Program-made: the position numbers and the translations under genes
Notes under the pieces: model-generated
What the model was told of the DNA's origin: nothing
The model's database searches: none
Seen by the model: only the letters and a program-made list of their open reading frames with translations
Shown here: positions 46,143 through 54,223 of the stretch, in pieces
Numbering within the stretch: the stretch's first letter is position 1
How the letters are laid out: each line of letters starts with the position of its first letter
From: Paraburkholderia sp. UYCP14C
GTDB lineage: Bacteria; Pseudomonadota; Gammaproteobacteria; Burkholderiales; Burkholderiaceae
Direction of reading: 5' to 3'
NCBI RefSeq assembly: GCF_004197395.1
Contig: NZ_SELS01000009.1
Span: 62,001 to 126,000, forward strand
DNA length: 64,000 nucleotides

Positions 46143-47564
46143 TCAGATCGTGATCCTTCCGGTTACGAGGGCATAGAGGCCGATGATCGCGCCAACGACG
46201 ATGACGGCGAAGATGAACCAGTCGGAAGTGATGAAGACGTTCTTGTTCTGCTCGCGTCGCGCCCAGAAATAAAGAATCGTCCCGGGCGCGTACAGTACCG
46301 CGGCAAGCAGAATGAATTTCAGGCCGCCCGCCCAGATCATGAACGCCGTATAGATCACGGCGATTGCGGCCATGATCAGGTCGCGCCTGCTCTCTTCGGG
46401 GCGCACGTCGTAACCGTCGCCGCGACTCGCGTTCATGCAGCCGAACACCGCGACGAACAGGTATGGGATCAACGACATCGCACTCGTCAGATTCAGCATC
46501 AGCGCGAACGCGTCGCGCGAGAAGTATGTGCTGATGACGAGCAGCTGCACCACGATGTTGGTCAGCCACAATGCATTAGCCGGCGTCTTGTTGACGTTCT
46601 CCTTACCGAACACGGCGGGCATGTCTTCGGTCCTCGCCGCCGTGAACAACACTTCGGCGCAGATCAACGACCAGGCGAGATAAGCGCCGAGCACCGAAAT
46701 CAGCAGACCTATGCTGACGAAAACCGCACCCCAGTGACCGACCACCGCCTCGAGCACCGCAGCCATCGACGGCTGGCGCATGGCCGCAATATCGGCGCGC
46801 TGCAGCACCGCGTAAGGCAGCATCGTCACGAGCACCATCAGCGAGGTCACGACGATGAAGCCGAGTATCGTCGACTGCCCGACGTCGGAGCGCTTCTTTG
46901 CATAGCGCGAATAAACGCTCGCTCCCTCGATACCGATGAACACGAACACCGTGACCAGCATCGTGGCCCGCACCTGCTCGAAGATGTTGCCTTCGAGACC
47001 GCCGCCGTAGAGGTTGCCCTGGAACAGGTCCATCCGGAAACCGAAGATCAGAATCAGGATGAATACCAGAATCGGAATGATCTTGGCGACCGTGACGATA
47101 CTGTTGATGAAGGCCGCCTGCTGCACGCCCTTCAGGATCATGAAATGAAATAGCCAGATGCCGATCGATGCAACGACGATCGCGACGACCGTATTGCCTT
47201 CACCGAACACCGGAAAGAACGCACCGAGCGTCGACTTGATCAGCACCCAGTAAGAAACATTGCCGATACAACTGCTGATCCAGTAGCCAAATGCCGAGAG
47301 AAAGCCCGGATAGTCGCCAAAGCCCGCTTTCGCGTACGCAAACACGCCTGCGTCCAGTTCGGGCTTTCGTTCCGCCAGCGCCTGAAACACACGGGCGAGC
47401 ATATACATGCCCGTGCCCGCGATAAGCCACGCAATCACGGCGCCCAACGGACCGGTCGCATTGGCAAAGGTACGCGGCAGGGAAAATATCCCGGCTCCGA
47501 CCATGCCGCCCACCACCATCCCGGTGAGTTGCATCTTTGACATCTTTTGTGGAGTGGACGCCAT
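46143..47564 (-). CDS. arcD: Arginine/ornithine antiporter (APC family)
   Basis: Membrane protein of 473 aa with 12-13 helices. The APC-family opening MQLTGMVVGGMVGAGIFSLP is at residues 11-30, and EGASVYSRYAKKR in the middle is characteristic of ArcD/basic amino-acid antiporters. In the arginine deiminase pathway it exchanges arginine for ornithine; without arcB beside it the counter-substrate here may be citrulline. First gene of the arcD-arcA-nhaC-like unit. Confidence 0.88.
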   Translation of the reverse strand: MASTPQKMSKMQLTGMVVGGMVGAGIFSLPRTFANATGPLGAVIAWLIAGTGMYMLARVFQALAERKPELDAGVFAYAKAGFGDYPGFLSAFGYWISSCIGNVSYWVLIKSTLGAFFPVFGEGNTVVAIVVASIGIWLFHFMILKGVQQAAFINSIVTVAKIIPILVFILILIFGFRMDLFQGNLYGGGLEGNIFEQVRATMLVTVFVFIGIEGASVYSRYAKKRSDVGQSTILGFIVVTSLMVLVTMLPYAVLQRADIAAMRQPSMAAVLEAVVGHWGAVFVSIGLLISVLGAYLAWSLICAEVLFTAARTEDMPAVFGKENVNKTPANALWLTNIVVQLLVISTYFSRDAFALMLNLTSAMSLIPYLFVAVFGCMNASRGDGYDVRPEESRRDLIMAAIAVIYTAFMIWAGGLKFILLAAVLYAPGTILYFWARREQNKNVFITSDWFIFAVIVVGAIIGLYALVTGRITI

Positions 47565-48360
47565 TCGGATTCCTTTTTTAGTTACCTTTTTAACAAGGAT
47601 CTGAAATCAGACTCGAACGAAACGTGTCTCTCGGCCGATCTTGCTGTTGATCCGCCGCGTTACTCTGCAACCACCACACGAAAAGAATGGTCTCTCCGCT
47701 CGCGTTTGTCAATTAATCGCAAGACAAGGTACCGCGCGCTATACGGTCGTATCGATCAATGCTGCATTGCCGAATATCATTGAATTGGCGAATTAACAAT
47801 TCACCCTGCCCTTTGTGTCATATGACACACGAAGCACGCATCCGAATCATCCGTATCTGTAAATCGCATTCGATATCGATCGATTTGACAATGATGTGAC
47901 GCGCCGCATCACCAGCACGTTTCTCAAATGACGGGTAATGGTTGAAGTCAGCTTAACCGGTGCTCGCTCAGAACTACTGAGAAACGACAGACCGGCAGCT
48001 CGAAAGAATGGCGCGCGAAGATCATCGACAGTACAAACCGGATGACGATTTCACGGTGGTGGCTTTGTGAATTTTTCTGACGGGATCGCTACTCAGACAA
48101 TGTCTTCCATAGAATTTTGCCCGCGCATCTGAATGCCGATCGCGACACACGTCAAAGCGCTTCATGGAACGATCGCATGCGCTACGACCTTCGCGCCTGT
48201 CGGGATCCCTCACCCTCAGGCTTTGGCCCGACATTCATTATGGCGGGTTCTTTTTCTTGTCGCGCGATGGCTCCTTGCACGCCAGGGAGTCACGGAAACG
48301 CATAGCGTCAATCCGGGCAAAACGGCGCTCGCCCGTCGCGTCCGCGATCTGGAGATCCGA
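47565..48360. other. Non-coding region upstream of arcD
   Basis: About 800 bases, AT-rich up to 48130, with no convincing gene. It should hold the arcD promoter. I looked for an Anr/FNR box (TTGATNNNNATCAA) and found no clean match. A perfect palindrome is listed separately. Confidence 0.5.
47814..47829. promoter_or_regulatory. Palindrome TGTGTCATATGACACA upstream of arcD
   Basis: Perfect 16-bp palindrome about 250 bases before arcD in AT-rich DNA. It is a likely protein-binding site, but I cannot name the regulator. Confidence 0.5.
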
Positions 48361-49704
48361 CTACGACTCGCGCAACTTCCTCAACGTCAGCCGCGCTTCG
48401 AGCCCCCCGCCGACGCGGTTATGCAGCGTGAGCGTCGCGTCCATCGCGAGCGCGAGTTGCCGCGCGATCGCGAGCCCCAGCCCGGTGCCGCCCGTTTGAC
48501 GATTGCGCGAACCTTCAAGTCGAACGAACGGCTCGAACACCGTCTCCAGCGACTCGGCCGGAATGCCTGGACCGCGATCGAGCACCGACACGGTAGCCTC
48601 GCCATCGTGCAACGCGCCTATATCGATCTGCGCGGCGCCGGCGTACCTCAGCGCGTTATCGACCAGATTGCCGACGATGCGCTTCAACGCCTGCGGACGC
48701 ATCGTCAGCGACTGGCCGAACTGGCCCTGCAGCGACACTTGCTGACCCGCATCGACGTAATCGCAGACGAGGCTATCGAACAGCGCATCGGGATCGATGC
48801 GGCGCGGCACCTCGGTCGTGCCATGCATCGTGCGCGCATACGCGACGCCTTCCTTGACCAGCGCTTCCATTTCCTGCAGATCCTGGCGCAGCTTCGCGGC
48901 CTCGCTGTCGTCGTCCATCGTGTCGACGCGCAGACGCATGCGCGTGATCGGCGTCTGCAGATCGTGCGAGATCGCCGCAAGAATCTGCATCCGCTCGGTC
49001 ATGTAGGTGGCGATCCGGTCCTGCATCGCGTTGAACGCGCGCGCGGCGCGCGCCACCTCGGACGGACCGGCTTCGGGCAGACGCTCGGCCTTCAGGTCGG
49101 GGCCGAGCGTGTCGGCCGCGACGGCGAGCTGATTGAGCGGGCGCGTCGCGAGCCGCACCGCGAGCCAGCAGCAGGCGGCGAGCACGAGCAGCTGCAGCGC
49201 CAGCACGAGCGGCAGCCAGCGCGACAACGGGGCGCCGGGCATCGGCCGCAGGTCGATGGTGAGCGGCGAGCCGTCGCTCAGTTTCAGATGCACCTGCAGA
49301 CGCTCGCGATCGCCGGGGACCGCATTGACGGTCAACGGATAACGCTTGCCGATGCCGTCGCCGATCGATTGCGCGACGCGCGCCGACAGGCTCGCGTCGA
49401 CCGGCGCGCCGGCCACGCCCGGGCCGAGCATGAACTCATAGCTGCGCCGCGCAAGCCGCGGCAGCCACTGGGCGCGCTCGTCGGGCGGGAGATGATCGAG
49501 CAGCGCGACCGAGCTCGCCACCTCGCGCTCGATGTAGCCCATCATGATATTGGTCATCGTCTGGTCGCGCTCGGTCATCGTGAGCCAGAACGACAGCGAC
49601 TGCGCGAGCGCGAGCCCGACGAACAGGATCACCGCGAGCCGCGCAAACAGCGTGCGCGGCCAATGCGGCCAGCGCAGCAGCGACGGTGACGCGGATACGT
49701 TCAT
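48361..49704 (-). CDS. Sensor histidine kinase
   Basis: Protein of 447 aa. The first helix is at 17-40, a periplasmic loop runs to about 160, the second helix spans 163-184, then a HAMP region, and H247 is the phosphorylated residue in ISHDLQTPITRM. The ATPase domain has N350 in NLVDNALRY, DRGPGIP and GGTGLGLAI. The stop-start overlap ATGA with the response regulator gene shows a cognate pair. The signal sensed is unknown; the periplasmic loop has no domain I recognise. Confidence 0.9.
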   Translation of the reverse strand: MNVSASPSLLRWPHWPRTLFARLAVILFVGLALAQSLSFWLTMTERDQTMTNIMMGYIEREVASSVALLDHLPPDERAQWLPRLARRSYEFMLGPGVAGAPVDASLSARVAQSIGDGIGKRYPLTVNAVPGDRERLQVHLKLSDGSPLTIDLRPMPGAPLSRWLPLVLALQLLVLAACCWLAVRLATRPLNQLAVAADTLGPDLKAERLPEAGPSEVARAARAFNAMQDRIATYMTERMQILAAISHDLQTPITRMRLRVDTMDDDSEAAKLRQDLQEMEALVKEGVAYARTMHGTTEVPRRIDPDALFDSLVCDYVDAGQQVSLQGQFGQSLTMRPQALKRIVGNLVDNALRYAGAAQIDIGALHDGEATVSVLDRGPGIPAESLETVFEPFVRLEGSRNRQTGGTGLGLAIARQLALAMDATLTLHNRVGGGLEARLTLRKLRES

Positions 49705-50441
49705 TCCGGATCTCCGATCGCGGTGACGGCCGCCGAGAACACATAGCCCTCGCTGCGCAACGTCTTGATGTAGCGCGGCTCGCGCGCACCGTCGCGCAGG
49801 CGCTGACGCAGGCGGCTCACCATCAGATCGATCGAACGGTCGAACGGATCGGCCTGGCGCCCCTGGGTCAGGTTCAGCAACTGGTCGCGTGTAAGCACGC
49901 GCTGCGGATGATCGAGAAACACGCGCAACAGACGGTATTCCGCGCCGCTCAGCGCGACCTCGGTGCCGTCCGCGTCGAGCAGATGGCGCGCGGTCGTGTC
50001 GAGCCGCCAGTCGCCGAAGCACAGCATCGGCGCCGATTCGGTGACTTCCATGCCGGGCGGCAGCATGCGCGCGCGGCGCAGCACCGAGCGGATCCGCGCG
50101 AGCAGCTCGCGCGCGGCGAACGGTTTGGTCAGGTAATCGTCGGCACCCATTTCGAGGCCGACGATCCGGTCCGCTTCCTCGCTGCGCGCCGTCAGCATCA
50201 GGATCGGCACCGCGCGGAATTTGCCCGCCCGCAGTTCGCGGCACAACGCGAGGCCGTCTTCGCCGGGCAGCATCAGGTCGAGCACGATCAGGTCGGGCGC
50301 GCCGTTCTCGAGCGCGGCGCGCATCTGGCGGCCATTGGCCGCGAGCGAGACGCGCACGCCGTTTTTCTCGAGGTATCCCGCAAGCAGTTCGCGGATGCCG
50401 CGATCGTCATCGACGATCAGTACATGGTCGGAGGTTTCCAT
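49701..50441 (-). CDS. OmpR-family response regulator
   Basis: Protein of 246 aa: receiver domain with phosphoacceptor D55 in LIVLDLMLPG and the lysine in YLTKPF, then an OmpR/PhoB winged helix (LSGAEYRLLRVFLDHPQRVLTRDQL, ending with YIKTLRSEGYVF). The start at 50441 (METSDHVLIV) is the only one that fits the receiver domain; the open frame runs on upstream by chance. It lies 7 bases after a 40-codon gene and overlaps the kinase gene. Confidence 0.92.
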   Translation of the reverse strand: METSDHVLIVDDDRGIRELLAGYLEKNGVRVSLAANGRQMRAALENGAPDLIVLDLMLPGEDGLALCRELRAGKFRAVPILMLTARSEEADRIVGLEMGADDYLTKPFAARELLARIRSVLRRARMLPPGMEVTESAPMLCFGDWRLDTTARHLLDADGTEVALSGAEYRLLRVFLDHPQRVLTRDQLLNLTQGRQADPFDRSIDLMVSRLRQRLRDGAREPRYIKTLRSEGYVFSAAVTAIGDPE

Positions 50442-50448
50442 CAACGGA

Positions 50449-50571
50449 CTATCTGCCGCGGCGTTTGAGTTGCACGCCGCTCGATTGGACCAATGAACAC
50501 TGCAACGGATGCGCGAGTTCGGCGGCGAAGCCACCCGCGACGAACACGATGATCGCAAAGAGGCGTTTCAT
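50449..50571 (-). CDS. Small 40-aa protein with hydrophobic N-terminus
   Basis: The frame starts at an ATG that overlaps the stop codon of the GFA-family gene (ATGA), with a perfect GGAGGA 4 bases upstream, and ends 7 bases before the response regulator. The product begins MKRLFAIIVFVAGGFAAELA, a short signal peptide or membrane anchor, followed by about 20 residues with one cysteine. No family is recognised. Position suggests a small membrane or secreted partner of the two-component system, or a leftover of a longer gene. Confidence 0.5.
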   Translation of the reverse strand: MKRLFAIIVFVAGGFAAELAHPLQCSLVQSSGVQLKRRGR

Positions 50572-50939
50572 GCGTCCTCCACCACGGAAAGACTCGCGCC
50601 GTCGGCCACGCTGGCTTCGAGCGCGTAAGGATCGACCCCGTCCAGGCAGCCGATATTGACGCGCCATTGCTGCGGATCCTTGCGCGTCTGATGAAAAGGA
50701 TAGATGCCGCAATGCTTGCAGAAGTAGTGTTTCGCAACCTTGGTGTTGAACTGGTACAGCGTCAGCGAATCCTCGCCGCTCAGAATCTTCAGCTGACTGG
50801 CGGGAAAGAGGGGCGTCATCAGCGCGCCCTTGCGGCGGCAAAGGCTACAGTTGCAACGGCCGGCCGGAACGATTTCGGTGCGAACTTCGAACTTGACGGC
50901 CCCGCAGTGACAGGAACCTTGCAGCAACTCGGCGCTCAT
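50568..50939 (-). CDS. GFA/CENP-V family zinc-binding protein
   Basis: Protein of 123 aa with zinc ligands in GSCHCGAVKFEV, CNCSLCRRKG and YFCKHCGIYPFH, the three cysteine clusters of the glutathione-dependent formaldehyde-activating enzyme (GFA) family. Family members bind glutathione adducts, but for most the reaction is untested. It appears to be the first gene of a run GFA-small protein-response regulator-kinase. Confidence 0.88.
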   Translation of the reverse strand: MSAELLQGSCHCGAVKFEVRTEIVPAGRCNCSLCRRKGALMTPLFPASQLKILSGEDSLTLYQFNTKVAKHYFCKHCGIYPFHQTRKDPQQWRVNIGCLDGVDPYALEASVADGASLSVVEDA

Positions 50940-51550
50940 GATGCTCTCCGTGATTTGACGATGCCTGCTTTATAGCCTGGTTCATCAGTCGAATTATGTC
51001 GTAATGTATCCGGCCGCCGAGACGATACATTACATTGCAATAAGCCGCGATTAGCGCAATGCGAAACAGCAAAAATAAACGCGCGAATTTGCATTTAAGC
51101 AGAACGCGCAAACGAATCACGCGGGCGACTTCGCGACGCCGCATTGTCGTGTTCCCCCTGCAAAGATACTCCGCTTGTACATGAATAGGTAAGCGGCGCG
51201 GCGGGGCGCGCCGGCCGGGCGCTCTACACGCTAATTTTGACCTCGGCATGACCAAGCGGCTTTATATATCTGGCCGGATAGACCGGCATTGCCAACCACA
51301 ACCGTGCGGCGTGAGCAAGTGGGCAATGACGCCGCACATCCACCGCTCGTAAGCTCCGTGAATCAAAGTTGAATACGCTTGACTTTTAATCACGGGCCAC
51401 TTCCAATACCCATGGTGCAGTGCGATGTTTCTCCTTTGAAACACGCCGCACGTCATTCGGTAGTTCAAAGCATTGGCCAGCAGTTCAATCGTCCGCCGTG
51501 CATGCGGCGTCAGCTCGCGGAATGGAGCACTCCTCACTACCGGAGTCGTC
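50940..51550. other. Non-coding stretch with an inverted repeat
   Basis: About 610 bases without a convincing gene between the divergent GFA and patatin genes. At 51001-51033 GTAATGTATC and GATACATTAC form perfect 10-bp arms 13 bases apart, 62 bases before the GFA start, a candidate operator for that operon. Confidence 0.5.
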
Positions 51551-52594
51551 TTGGCTGCCACAAAAAACCAACCCGCCCACCGCGAAACCGCCCTCATCGA
51601 CCTTGCGTTGCAAGGCGGCGGTTCGCACGGTGCTTTCACATGGGGCGTCCTCGACCGTTTGCTCGAAGAGTCGTGGCTGCAAATCGAAGGTATATCGGGT
51701 ACTTCAGCCGGCGCGATGAACGCCGCGGTGCTGGTGAGCGGCTACCAGGTCGACGGCGCGGCCGGCGCGCGCGCCGCGCTCGAAGCGTTCTGGCGGCGGG
51801 TATTCGAAGCATCGGTGTACAGCCCGTTTCGCCGCAGCCCGTTCGACGTGTTGATGGGCCGCTGGACACTAGACTACTCGCCGCTGTTCATCGCGATGGA
51901 CCTCGCGGCACGGGTATTTTCGCCATACGACCTGAATCCGCGCGGCGTGCATCCGCTCGCGAAGATTCTGGAGGACTCGATCGATTTCGCGCATCTGCGC
52001 GACGCGCCCATCAAGCTGTTCATCACCGCGACGCGGGTGCGCACGGGCCAGGCGCGCGTGTTTCGCAATGCCGACCTGACGCCCGACGTGCTGCTCGCCT
52101 CCGGCTGTCTGCCCACGCTGTTCCAGGCGGTGCAGATTGACGGTGAAGACTACTGGGACGGCGGCTATGCCGGCAATCCGACCATTACGCCGCTGGTACG
52201 CGAATGCTCGTCGAGCGACACGCTGCTGATCCAGGTCAATCCCGTCGAGCGGAATGAAACGCCGCGCACCGCGCGCGACATCATCAGCCGTCTGAACGAA
52301 GTCGCCTTCAACGCGCCGCTGCTGAAAGAGCTGCGTATGATCGCGCTACTGCGCCGCGCGGCGGACGCCGGCAGCGACGAAGGCCGCCATTGGGCGGAGA
52401 TGCGCATCCATCGGATCTCGAGCGAGTTGATGACCGAGCTCGGCTACTCGTCGAAGCTGAACGCCGAGTGGAGCTTTCTGACGATGCTGCGCGACGAAGG
52501 CCGACGTGCGGCGGAGGCGTTCCTCACCGAGCACGCCGATTCGATCGGCGTGCGTTCCTCGCTGGATCTCGACGCGCTGCTCGACGGAGTCTGA
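51551..52594 (+). CDS. Patatin-like phospholipase/acyl hydrolase
   Basis: Protein of 347 aa with the patatin Ser-Asp dyad: the glycine-rich LQGGGSHGAFTWG at 20-32, nucleophile S52 in GISGTSAGA, and D203 in YWDGGYAGNP. The start is placed at TTG 51551 with CGGAG 5 bases upstream; the frame also allows TTG at 51473. The stop lies 2 bases before a GntP-type permease. Related patatin-permease pairs in Burkholderiales lie near 3-hydroxybutyrate dehydrogenase genes, which suggests a link to short-chain hydroxy acid or PHB turnover; that is inference. Confidence 0.82.
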   Translation: MAATKNQPAHRETALIDLALQGGGSHGAFTWGVLDRLLEESWLQIEGISGTSAGAMNAAVLVSGYQVDGAAGARAALEAFWRRVFEASVYSPFRRSPFDVLMGRWTLDYSPLFIAMDLAARVFSPYDLNPRGVHPLAKILEDSIDFAHLRDAPIKLFITATRVRTGQARVFRNADLTPDVLLASGCLPTLFQAVQIDGEDYWDGGYAGNPTITPLVRECSSSDTLLIQVNPVERNETPRTARDIISRLNEVAFNAPLLKELRMIALLRRAADAGSDEGRHWAEMRIHRISSELMTELGYSSKLNAEWSFLTMLRDEGRRAAEAFLTEHADSIGVRSSLDLDALLDGV

Positions 52595-52596
52595 CC

Positions 52597-54093
52597 ATGG
52601 ACGTCATCACCCTGTCACCGCTCGCGATCGGTCTCGGGCTTTTTGGCATGCTCGCGAGTCTCGCGCTGCTGATCGGCTTCGCGTATCGCGGCTGGACCGT
52701 GCTGCTGCTCGCGCCGTTCGCCGCGATGCTGGCCGCGGCGATTTCGGGCGAACCGGTTCTCGCGCACTGGACCCAGACCTTCATGCTCAGCGCCGCGCGT
52801 TTTCTCGCGCAATTCTTTCCGTTGTTCCTGCTCGGCGCGCTGTTCGGCAAGCTGATGGAGGACAGCGGCTCGGTGAAGGCGATCGCCAGTTACATGACGC
52901 AGAAGCTAGGCGCGCATCGGGCGATTCTCGCCGTCGTGATCGGTGGCGCGCTCGTCACCTATGGCGGTGTCAGCCTCTTCGTCGCGTTCTTCGTGCTCGC
53001 GCCGATGGCCACCGCCCTCTTCCAGGCCGCCAATATTCCGCGCCGTCTGATGCCGGCCGCGATTGCGCTCGGCACCTCGACGTTCACGATGTCCGCGCTG
53101 CCCGGCACACCGGCGATCCAGAACGCGATCCCGATGCCGTTCTTTGGTACGACGCCGTTTGCGGCGCCGGGGCTCGGCATCATCGCGAGTATCGTGATGG
53201 TGGTGTTCGGGCTCTGGTGGTTGTCCTTGCAGCAATCGCGCGCAAAGGCGGCCAACGAAGGATTCGACGGACTCGACACGGCGGTGAAATCCACGAGGGC
53301 GCCGGCCAGCGACAACCTCGTGCGCGAGCGCGCGAGCGTATCGCAGAGTTTCGATCCGGAAGAAGCGAAGCGCGGGCATGTCAGCGAGGCTCTGCCGTCG
53401 TTCGGCGTCGCGGTCGCGCCGCTCGTGCTCGTCGTGTTGACGAACTTCGTGATGAACGTGATCGTGCTGCCGCGCATCGACGCCGACTATCTGGCCGACG
53501 TCCGTTGGGGCGAGACGTCGCTTGCGGCGGTCGGCGGGGTGTGGGGCGTGTGCGTGGCGCTCACCGTCGCGATCGTCGTGCTCGTGCTGCTCAATCGGCG
53601 TCGCCTGCCGGCGCTGCGCGAGACGATCGACGCGGGCGCGAATGCATCGGTGCTGCCGGTGCTCAGCGTCGGCAGTCTGGTCGGCTATGGCGCGGTGATC
53701 GCCGCGCTGCCCGCGTTCGCGCTCGTGCGCGAATGGGTGCTCGGCATCGGCGGGGGTCCGCTCGTATCGCTCGCGGTCGCGACCAATCTGCTCGCGGCTT
53801 TGACCGGCTCGGCCTCAGGCGGTCTCACCATCGCGCTCGACGCGCTCGGCAGCACCTATCTGCAACTGGCCGCGCAATACGGCATCGACCCGGCGCTGCT
53901 GCATCGGGTGGCCGTGATTTCCTCCGGCACCCTCGACAGCCTGCCGCATAACGGCGCGGTCGTGACGCTGCTGGCGGTATGCGGCTCGAATCACCGTGAA
54001 AGCTATCGCGACATCGTGATCGTCGGGATTCTCGGCGCGCTGCTCGCGCTGGTGGTGGTGATCGTGCTGGGCTCTCTGGTCGGCTCGTTCTGA
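52597..54093 (+). CDS. GntP-family (gluconate/organic acid) permease
   Basis: Membrane protein of 498 aa with about 12-14 helices. Segments TYGGVSLFVAFFVLAPM, SALPGTPAIQNAIPMPFFGT and GTLDSLPHNGAVVTLL match the GntP/DcuC-like family of gluconate and hydroxy-acid symporters. GGAG lies 7 bases before the ATG, inside the end of the patatin gene, so translation is probably coupled. Substrate unknown; a hydroxyacid such as 3-hydroxybutyrate is plausible. Confidence 0.82.
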   Translation: MDVITLSPLAIGLGLFGMLASLALLIGFAYRGWTVLLLAPFAAMLAAAISGEPVLAHWTQTFMLSAARFLAQFFPLFLLGALFGKLMEDSGSVKAIASYMTQKLGAHRAILAVVIGGALVTYGGVSLFVAFFVLAPMATALFQAANIPRRLMPAAIALGTSTFTMSALPGTPAIQNAIPMPFFGTTPFAAPGLGIIASIVMVVFGLWWLSLQQSRAKAANEGFDGLDTAVKSTRAPASDNLVRERASVSQSFDPEEAKRGHVSEALPSFGVAVAPLVLVVLTNFVMNVIVLPRIDADYLADVRWGETSLAAVGGVWGVCVALTVAIVVLVLLNRRRLPALRETIDAGANASVLPVLSVGSLVGYGAVIAALPAFALVREWVLGIGGGPLVSLAVATNLLAALTGSASGGLTIALDALGSTYLQLAAQYGIDPALLHRVAVISSGTLDSLPHNGAVVTLLAVCGSNHRESYRDIVIVGILGALLALVVVIVLGSLVGSF

Positions 54094-54117
54094 GCGCTCT
54101 GAGCGGCCTGAAGTATC

Positions 54118-54168
54118 AAGGGGTCTTGTACTGACGTTGCTGTCCGTCAGCGCAAGACCCCTTTCTTT
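54118..54168. terminator. Intrinsic terminator between permease and rep genes
   Basis: AAGGGGTCTTG and CAAGACCCCTT form an 11-bp stem with an inner CTGACG/CGTCAG pairing, followed by TCTTT. It lies between the convergent GntP-type and rep genes and can serve both. Confidence 0.8.
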
Positions 54169-54223
54169 ATGCCGGTCGGCTGAGTTCGGGCCGCTTTCCT
54201 GCGGTTTTCCGGCTCACCCCACT

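Noticed and set aside
47690-47900. Anr/FNR box before arcD
   Set aside because: Several TTGA- or ATCAA-like half-sites occur, but none forms TTGATNNNNATCAA with the right spacing.
48361-50244. An apparent 627-aa fusion reaching from the kinase into the response regulator
   Set aside because: The first about 180 codons are an off-frame read of the response regulator gene. The kinase starts at 49704 with an ATGA overlap.
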